This document shows positions 16,940 through 21,383 of a DNA stretch of 21,383 nt, piece after piece. The stretch lies in IMG/VR virus record IMGVR_UViG_3300007363_000128, positions 1-21,383 of that record; one strand, given 5' to 3'. Below the pieces are notes generated by a model. It did no database searches. It was not told the origin of the DNA and worked only from the letters and a program-made list of their open reading frames with translations. Position 1 is the stretch's first letter. Every line of letters starts with the position of its first letter. A program made the position numbers and the translations under genes. Origin of the DNA: a virus.

Positions 16940-16966
16940 AAAAAGCCTGTCCCCGTAGGGACAGGC
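16940..16966 (-). terminator. Intrinsic terminator after the tail tube gene
   Basis: The minus-strand RNA has GCCUGUCCC pairing perfectly with GGGACAGGC (9 bp, 7 of 9 G-C) around a four-base UACG loop, followed by UUUUU. It begins 22 bases after the tube stop codon and ends two bases before the next ATG. A leaky terminator here would give more tube mRNA than downstream mRNA. This is a textbook rho-independent form. Confidence 0.9.
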
Positions 16967-16988
16967 TAGCGAAGATTCAATGGAAGAA

Positions 16989-17567
16989 TCAGGAATTAGG
17001 AGCTGTCGGGATGATGCTGCCAGTTTCAGAGGCATTCTGATGAATGCCAATGCGACCACGACTGGTAAGATCAAACGTCACTTCCACGAGATTATCAGCG
17101 GGATAGCTCTCGTTGTAGTTCATCACGCAAGCAACAAATGCCACGCGATCATAGTAGTAAGTGTTGCCAGAAGCGCCAAGCTGTTTATTAATCTCCACGT
17201 ACACTTCGTGGTTCTTGTCGTAACGGCTAGCACTCACTGCCTGGAAAGCTTCATCAAAGCTGTTCGGCAGGAACACAGTGCCATCAACATCCTTCTGGAA
17301 GTAGGAAGTAATGGAAGCAGTGGCTTGACTGGTAGTGATCACGCTATCAGCAAAACCACCGCCGCCCAGCAGGTAAAATTCTTGGTTGCCATCGTTAAAG
17401 GCAACAGAGGCAGTAGTAGCTGCCTGCAGAGTATAGAGAGTAGGAGCGCCGCTAACGGTGAAAGTGGCACCACTTTGAGTGATGATGGGACGAGAAGTGC
17501 CGCCAATGGAGCCCACGCGGACAATCACGTCCTGGCTCTTCACTAGCTCAGTGGGATGGTAGAGCAT
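16989..17567 (-). CDS. Putative major tail (tube) protein
   Basis: This gene encodes 192 residues. The second half reads like a tube subunit: SITSYFQKDVDGTVFLPNSF, FQAVSASRYDKNHEVYVEI, YYYDRVAFVACVMNYNES, and VEVTFDLTSRGRIGI, an alternation of strands typical of the stacked-ring tube fold. The location between head-completion genes and the chaperone/tape measure block is canonical for the main tube protein. A good ribosome binding site (TGAGGA, 7 bases before the ATG at 17567) and the terminator directly after the gene both suggest high, separately set expression. Two smaller tube-like proteins are encoded at 2673-4028, so which one forms the shaft is not settled by sequence alone. Confidence 0.65.
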   Translation of the reverse strand: MLYHPTELVKSQDVIVRVGSIGGTSRPIITQSGATFTVSGAPTLYTLQAATTASVAFNDGNQEFYLLGGGGFADSVITTSQATASITSYFQKDVDGTVFLPNSFDEAFQAVSASRYDKNHEVYVEINKQLGASGNTYYYDRVAFVACVMNYNESYPADNLVEVTFDLTSRGRIGIHQNASETGSIIPTAPNS

Positions 17568-17594
17568 GAGAAATTCCTCAATGAAAGAAGAGAG

Positions 17595-17984
17595 TTAAGC
17601 GTTGTCCACGCTTCCTTTGCCAATTAGTCTAAAAATTCCCCTAATTGGCGTGCCTAAGAATTGCCAATAGTGAATAGCAATTTGTTCATTCGGCAATAGT
17701 TCAAACCTTCCTTCTCTTCCATTGATAATTGCCTGAGCACTATCACCAACAGTCACGCCAGACAACGTGAGGGGACTGGTCATCCTGCCTTCCATGTAGA
17801 CAGCAGTCAGATCAGCCCCCAATAGTTGGTCGTAACGGGGATTTTGCTTTTGCTTAAGCGTGGCGTAAAACGTCACACCAGAAGAAACCGGAACATAATT
17901 ACCAGTTTCGCTATCAAGAGCATAGCCCGAAGCCACATGAAACACCAAGGTGGCATTAGCAAGTGGCTCCAGGAAATTACTCAC
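17595..17984 (-). CDS. Putative head closure / stopper protein
   Basis: This gene encodes 129 residues starting with GTG at 17984, which overlaps the upstream stop by four bases (GTGA); no ATG lies near enough to be the start. The content is beta-rich (ATLVFHVASGYALD, VTFYATLKQKQNP, ...FLGTPIRGIFRLIGKG), as in SPP1 gp16- or HK97 gp7-type head-closure proteins. It directly follows the connector gene, where the stopper is usually found. No diagnostic motif is present, so the call rests on position and size. Confidence 0.5.
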   Translation of the reverse strand: MSNFLEPLANATLVFHVASGYALDSETGNYVPVSSGVTFYATLKQKQNPRYDQLLGADLTAVYMEGRMTSPLTLSGVTVGDSAQAIINGREGRFELLPNEQIAIHYWQFLGTPIRGIFRLIGKGSVDNA

Positions 17985-18292
17985 ACGACAAACCCAACGG
18001 AAGAAAGAGGAAGATTATTGGTCATTCGTTTAAACTCCTGACCGTATTGAGTGGCATCAAGCCCCTCGCCATATACCTTGCCATCAGTGGCACCAATTTG
18101 AATGCCCATTTGAGCAAGTTGAATGGCAATAATATGAGCAGCAAGAAATTTGACTGCCCTATCAGTTTGATCCCCAAATACATCACTAGAAGCATCGTAA
18201 GAAGCTTCCGTAATGGCACCATTAACAATGCCAGAAGGATGTGGACTGAATTCAGGAAAGCGCTCAAGAAAGCTTGCGTAGGTAACTGCCAT
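17981..18292 (-). CDS. Head-tail connector, DUF4054-like
   Basis: This gene encodes 103 residues. The pattern YASFLERFPEF near the start and DRAVKFLAAHIIAI near residue 45 fits the DUF4054 family, small helical proteins in the place of the HK97 gp6-type adaptor. Such adaptors form a ring under the portal and receive the stopper. It starts two bases after the upstream stop and its end overlaps the next start, so the genes are one translation unit. Confidence 0.72.
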   Translation of the reverse strand: MAVTYASFLERFPEFSPHPSGIVNGAITEASYDASSDVFGDQTDRAVKFLAAHIIAIQLAQMGIQIGATDGKVYGEGLDATQYGQEFKRMTNNLPLSSVGFVV

Positions 18293-18294
18293 AA

Positions 18295-18681
18295 TCAGGC
18301 TTTCCCAATACGAATGGCTTCAATGCGCTTTGCAATGGCATTCCTCACGCGAATGCGCCCTTCAATCTTCTTCCAATCTGCCAGACGATCTGGATCATGG
18401 ATGAGTTCAATGGCGCGAATAGCTTGCGTAAGGGGAAGTTCGCTAAGGCTTTGAACATTTTCAGGCAGGTCTTCTACCATCACTTGTTCTTTCATTTCTT
18501 CAATGGCACCAATAGCAAGAAGCTTTTTAACAGTGCCGTTTTCCTTCGCTTCCTTCCATTTTTCATCAGGAATTTCCTGATTAAGACCAGGCGTCAGTTG
18601 AATGAGCCCGCTCTTGGTAATAATGCCAAACCCTGCATCACGAGGGGGATTTTCAAGTTCGGGACGATAAGCAATCAGCAT
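18295..18681 (-). CDS. Small head-module protein of unknown function
   Basis: This gene encodes 128 residues. I do not recognise a family. It begins MLIAYRPELENPPRDAGFGI, then charged helices with many Glu and Lys (DEKWKEAKENGTVKKLLAIGA) and a basic C-terminus (IRVRNAIAKRIEAIRIGKA). Genes of this size often sit between the major capsid protein and the connectors and are hypothetical in most phages. It lies 56 bases after the capsid gene, the largest gap near it, with only a weak ribosome binding site, so expression is likely lower than that of the capsid. Confidence 0.6.
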   Translation of the reverse strand: MLIAYRPELENPPRDAGFGIITKSGLIQLTPGLNQEIPDEKWKEAKENGTVKKLLAIGAIEEMKEQVMVEDLPENVQSLSELPLTQAIRAIELIHDPDRLADWKKIEGRIRVRNAIAKRIEAIRIGKA

Positions 18682-18737
18682 TGTTCAAGAAAAACAATTG
18701 CTAATAGCTTAACGTCCATCTTCTTGATTAACTATCC

Positions 18738-19646
18738 TCAGCTAGACGCTTGAACGTAGATCATGCTCTTGGGATAGTACAGAGCAACACCACCCACACG
18801 GGCATGAGCAGGAACGATGAATTCCAGACCACGTTGCTGGGGCGGGAACAGCTCAAGGGGCTGAGGAATGTGCAGTTGCACCTTCTCAGGATCACGCTTG
18901 TACACCACCATGCGGTCTGTGTTCAGCGGGCTGTTGTCAGCTTCCAACTGGTTAATGGGCTCAACGTTGCGGATATAAGGGTTGGTACGCAGGAAGTACT
19001 CAAGCACGGTCACGTCCGAAGAGTCGGAATTGCGAGTGGTGCTAATCTTGTTGTAATCCGCGTAGGACAGCAAGATGGTATCGGGCTGTTCCTTCATCTT
19101 GGAGCCGTTGATAATGGCAGTCACGCCATAGTTCAGCAGTTCCAGCATTTCCTGAGCGGTGGTGCCGGCAGTGGTGAACCACTTATCAGCAGCAACAACG
19201 TCCACAGTTGAGTTGTTGAAGAAGCCAGCGAGACCCACAGAGCTTTCGCCGAAGAAAGCCAGGCTCTCCACTTTCTCTTCATAGGCACGACGCACAGCAG
19301 CAGCACGACGCTGCTCCAGGGCGATGTTCGCCATTTGAGCAGCACGCAGTTCTTGCACGGTGTAGCCAAAGCTGCCACCGAAAGAACGGATGTTGATGCT
19401 CTTCTCCACTTGGCTGATGTCAGCACGGGGCAGATCATCGGCAGCGTCCGCAATCAGACGGAACTCACCAGTGGAGTCCATGATGCGATAGGTGAAGGTC
19501 TGGGCGCCAGGACCAGCTTCAGCAGTGACGGGAAGAACAGTGGGATATTTAATATCCGCATACTGCACTTCAAAAACTTGGGGGCGAATGTACTCAAGCT
19601 GACGCTCAAGGAACAGGCCCGCATCATCCATACGGAATTCAGACAT
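18738..19646 (-). CDS. Major capsid protein (DUF2184-like)
   Basis: From the ATG at 19646 the protein has 302 residues. I chose this start because AGGAGG lies nine bases upstream (19661-19656) and the sequence then reads MSEFRMDDAGLFLERQLEYI. An in-frame ATG at 19697 would add 17 residues inside the decoration gene. Recognisable stretches are an N-terminal part with YPTVLPVTAEAGPGAQTFTYRIMD, a helix with RRAAAVRRAYEEKVESLAFFG then GLAGFFN, and a C-terminal GLEFIVPAHARVGGVALYYP, which fit the DUF2184 major capsid family, one of the HK97-fold shells. The neighbours (DUF2213 protease, cement-like protein) are the usual partners. It should be processed or assembled around the scaffold into the prohead. 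Confidence 0.82.
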   Translation of the reverse strand: MSEFRMDDAGLFLERQLEYIRPQVFEVQYADIKYPTVLPVTAEAGPGAQTFTYRIMDSTGEFRLIADAADDLPRADISQVEKSINIRSFGGSFGYTVQELRAAQMANIALEQRRAAAVRRAYEEKVESLAFFGESSVGLAGFFNNSTVDVVAADKWFTTAGTTAQEMLELLNYGVTAIINGSKMKEQPDTILLSYADYNKISTTRNSDSSDVTVLEYFLRTNPYIRNVEPINQLEADNSPLNTDRMVVYKRDPEKVQLHIPQPLELFPPQQRGLEFIVPAHARVGGVALYYPKSMIYVQASS

Positions 19647-19655
19647 TTTTAAGAG

Positions 19656-19661
19656 CCTCCT
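19656..19661 (-). promoter_or_regulatory. Consensus ribosome binding site of the major capsid gene
   Basis: AGGAGG, nine bases before the ATG at 19646. It supports that start over the in-frame ATG at 19697. It begins two bases after the TGA of the decoration gene. Confidence 0.85.
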
Positions 19662-19662
19662 A

Positions 19663-20223
19663 TCAAGAATCAGCAGAGAGGGTGAAGCTCGGACCATTCA
19701 GCTCCAGAACAGCAAGGCCGCTGCCAGTAGTGGAGGTGAGGAAACGAGCGTTAGCGAGGCGAACAGTTTTGCCCGATGCAAAAGCATGAGAGAACTGACC
19801 GGCCTTGCCAGTGCCGCTAGCGGAATACAGCACACGCACGGGAGATGCGGGAGTAACAGCGCCAGTCACATAAACGGCAACTGCACCTTCATTAGCCACA
19901 TTCATGGCTTGCTGGTTCTTCACGCCAGGACGATTGTTCGCGTCCAGAGCGGTTTCATCAACATAGGTGAGGACGTTAACGCCCAGCACGGTATCAGAAG
20001 TGCCAGAAATGGTGGTAGCAGAATTGGCAACAGTGCCAGCAGTGTTGTACACAGCCAGATTGCCAAAAGGAATAACAGCGCCGGTCTCGTTGAGCCGGGT
20101 GGTGATAGTGTTGTCGCGGATGTCAGACAGTTGACCTTCCAGCAGTGCATTGTGCTGCAGGCTATAAGCCTGCTGCACGCCACCAGCGGAGGCGGTGCCC
20201 GAAGCAGAGAAAGTTACGGCCAT
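19663..20223 (-). CDS. Capsid decoration / structural cement-like protein
   Basis: This gene encodes 186 residues, rich in Ala, Ser, Thr and Val. Features include IPFGNLAVYNTAGT, a middle part with VLGVNVLTY, and a pair of strands with AVAVYVTGAVTPASPVRVLY. This resembles the small beta-rich cement proteins (DUF2190/gp24 type) that stabilise the shell between capsid hexamers. Its place directly before the major capsid gene, and its perfect AGGAGG ribosome binding site (20239-20234), point to a high-copy virion protein. It is larger than lambda gpD (110). The assignment is by pattern and context and not by a catalytic motif. Confidence 0.68.
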   Translation of the reverse strand: MAVTFSASGTASAGGVQQAYSLQHNALLEGQLSDIRDNTITTRLNETGAVIPFGNLAVYNTAGTVANSATTISGTSDTVLGVNVLTYVDETALDANNRPGVKNQQAMNVANEGAVAVYVTGAVTPASPVRVLYSASGTGKAGQFSHAFASGKTVRLANARFLTSTTGSGLAVLELNGPSFTLSADS

Positions 20224-20225
20224 AA

Positions 20226-21383
20226 TTACTTAGCCTCCTTGGAGATGGAAAGGGGCTTCTTCCAAGCATTCTGCAGCATGTCCATATAGGACGAAGGTGC
20301 AGACACGGGAGAAGCAATGGAAGCTACGACTTTGCGCAGCTCATCAGTGGTGGCAGAATCTTTGCGACCCTCAGAGAGAGTATCAAACATTGCTTGCACG
20401 TAGTCATCGCTCTTCTCGGAAAGATCAAGCTCGTCACCACGTACTGCCTTAATGGAATCAACCATCACTTCACGGGCAGTTTTGCCAGCGAAAGCGTAAG
20501 CAGCATCGAGAACAGGCTTAGCCTTCTCGATGAGAGCAACGCGCTCTTCCACCATGGAATCAAGATTGATTTCCTTGGAAGCTACCAGTTCAGCGTTCAG
20601 CTCTTCAATTTGCTCAGCTAGGGCATCGGCGCGACCTTCGGCAGCGTCCATTTTGCCCTTCATTTCTTTTTCCATGGCATCCATTTCTTCCTTCATTTTG
20701 GAAGCTTCAGTCACCATGCCATCGTACTTTTTCTTCATGTCTTCGTAAGACATACGGCCATCTTCCCGTTCTTTGGTGATCGCAAGAGCAACGCTCTCAC
20801 TCACCTCAAACTCGGCGCCGTCAAATACGACTTTTGCAGTCATAAGACGTTCCTCGGTGTTTTGAATTAAAGAGGGGTCAGCAGCATCTTGTCGATCAAG
20901 ATGGAGCTTCACCTGTGGGCCAGCACGGCCCCGTCGAACAACGGCGATGTGATTTCCAACGATTTCCTTTTGGATGCCGTCGTAATGCTCACCGCTATCG
21001 GTAACGCCAGGTGTAGGGTCATAACTGACTCGATAACCAGCGCTAACTTCACGAGCATCGCCGCGCATAATACGATCAATGGCGTCTTGATCTGTGATTG
21101 TCATCACAGCCTTGACGAAACCATTGTCATACACCACTTCAGTGCTGCTAAATCCTACTTGGTAGTCTTTAGTATTGTTAGCATCTAAAAGAACGGGCGG
21201 ATGTTCGGCGGTTACGGCCTTGCCAGCAAAAGAGGCTAGGCTCGCGGGAGAGGCCACTTCTTCTTCAGGTCTATATTCGCGACGCACTGAACCATCAGCA
21301 TCTGTATAGAGCTGAATACCAGTGCGAGCAATAGAGGCCCATGCCCGAAGATAACCTTCAGGCGTCACCTCATATTTCTCAAT
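20226..21383 (-). CDS. Prohead protease with scaffold-like C-terminus (DUF2213-like), start beyond the right edge (partial)
   Basis: The frame is open to the window edge (IEKYEV before TPEGYLRAWASIARTG), so the real start lies upstream; a GTG at 21368 is possible but less likely. Numbering from that GTG, the N-terminal part has GYLRAWASIARTGIQLY, TAEHPPVLLD (His56), FVKAVMTITDQDAIDRIMRG, SAGY (Ser109) and GNHIAVVRRGRAGP (His140). This pattern matches DUF2213, whose His/Ser arrangement is like the HK97 prohead protease fold. From about 200 to 270 there is a charged coiled coil (YEDMKKKYDGMVTEASKMK...). A protease joined to a coiled-coil scaffold in one chain would guide the major capsid protein during assembly and then be cleaved. 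It is followed immediately by the decoration gene. Family is likely; catalysis is inferred. Confidence 0.78.
   Translation of the reverse strand: MEKYEVTPEGYLRAWASIARTGIQLYTDADGSVRREYRPEEEVASPASLASFAGKAVTAEHPPVLLDANNTKDYQVGFSSTEVVYDNGFVKAVMTITDQDAIDRIMRGDAREVSAGYRVSYDPTPGVTDSGEHYDGIQKEIVGNHIAVVRRGRAGPQVKLHLDRQDAADPSLIQNTEERLMTAKVVFDGAEFEVSESVALAITKEREDGRMSYEDMKKKYDGMVTEASKMKEEMDAMEKEMKGKMDAAEGRADALAEQIEELNAELVASKEINLDSMVEERVALIEKAKPVLDAAYAFAGKTAREVMVDSIKAVRGDELDLSEKSDDYVQAMFDTLSEGRKDSATTDELRKVVASIASPVSAPSSYMDMLQNAWKKPLSISKEAK
20234..20239 (-). promoter_or_regulatory. Consensus ribosome binding site of the decoration gene
   Basis: AGGAGG, ten bases before the ATG at 20223. It overlaps the last codons of the upstream gene. 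Confidence 0.85.

Noticed and set aside
16980-17546. A long open frame on the plus strand opposite the tube gene (188 codons)
   Set aside because: It lies fully antisense to a well-supported gene, has no ribosome binding site, and its protein is an odd His/Ser-rich sequence typical of a shadow frame. The same holds for all other plus-strand frames in the window.
18682-18737. A terminator after the major capsid gene
   Set aside because: A T-run is present on the minus strand, but the sequence before it forms only a 3-bp stem, so there is no convincing hairpin.
18738-19697. The longer capsid reading starting at the ATG at 19697
   Set aside because: The extra 17 residues lie in the upstream gene, while AGGAGG is correctly spaced before the ATG at 19646.
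1-21383. Cyanobacterial HIP1 sites (GCGATCGC) as a clue to the host
   Set aside because: I noticed none when reading, but phages of HIP1-rich hosts often lack them, so this neither supports nor excludes a cyanobacterial host.

Overview
The window is part of the structural (virion) gene cassette of a tailed double-stranded DNA phage. Every gene I can support lies on the minus strand, so transcription and the assembly order run from right to left. The order is prohead protease/scaffold, capsid decoration, major capsid protein, connectors, tail tube, tail completion, tail chaperones, tape measure, tail tip, fibre. There is no sheath gene. The order tape measure, gpM-like, gpL-like, NlpC/P60-like (gpK-like), gpJ-like matches the tail-tip block of lambda, so this is most likely a siphovirus with a long, flexible, non-contractile tail. 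The host cannot be read from the window. The fibre repeats and the tail-tube-like accessory proteins look like those of aquatic phages, including cyanobacterial ones, but that is an impression and not evidence of a host.

Right end (about 17595-21383), head module: a DUF2213-type prohead protease with a coiled-coil scaffold-like C-terminus (open at the window edge), a cement/decoration-like protein, a DUF2184-type major capsid protein, a small unknown protein, a DUF4054-type head-tail connector and a putative head-closure protein. Only the decoration and capsid genes have perfect AGGAGG ribosome binding sites, as expected for the most abundant virion proteins.

Middle (about 9072-17567), tail shaft: the putative major tail tube protein is followed at once by a strong intrinsic terminator. 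Then come two tail-completion candidates, a small unknown gene, and the tail assembly chaperone gene. That gene has a clear -1 ribosomal frameshift site (A AAA AAA) that fuses it to a 155-residue extension with no start codon of its own. A 1921-residue tape measure protein follows; its size implies a very long tail.

Left end (1-9072), tail tip and receptor binding: gpM-like and gpL-like small proteins, an NlpC/P60-like protein with no histidine at all, and a 1238-residue gpJ-like tip protein carrying a roughly 245-residue charged coiled-coil insertion. Next are two tandem paralogous tail-tube-like proteins, the second with a domain of about 117 residues inserted into the fold, and a large fibre protein of at least 872 residues that runs off the left edge. 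The fibre contains seven exact-length 20-residue (60-bp) repeats and two pairs of duplicated modules.

Genes are packed tightly with ATGA, GTGA and TAATG overlaps. No stretch over 300 bases lacks a gene once the frameshift extension is counted. I saw no tRNA, CRISPR array, insertion sequence or integration site. I did not find a convincing new defence or regulatory system. The unusual points are the details of the tail and tip genes and three RNA-level signals: the frameshift site, the terminator and a strong hairpin inside a coding region.
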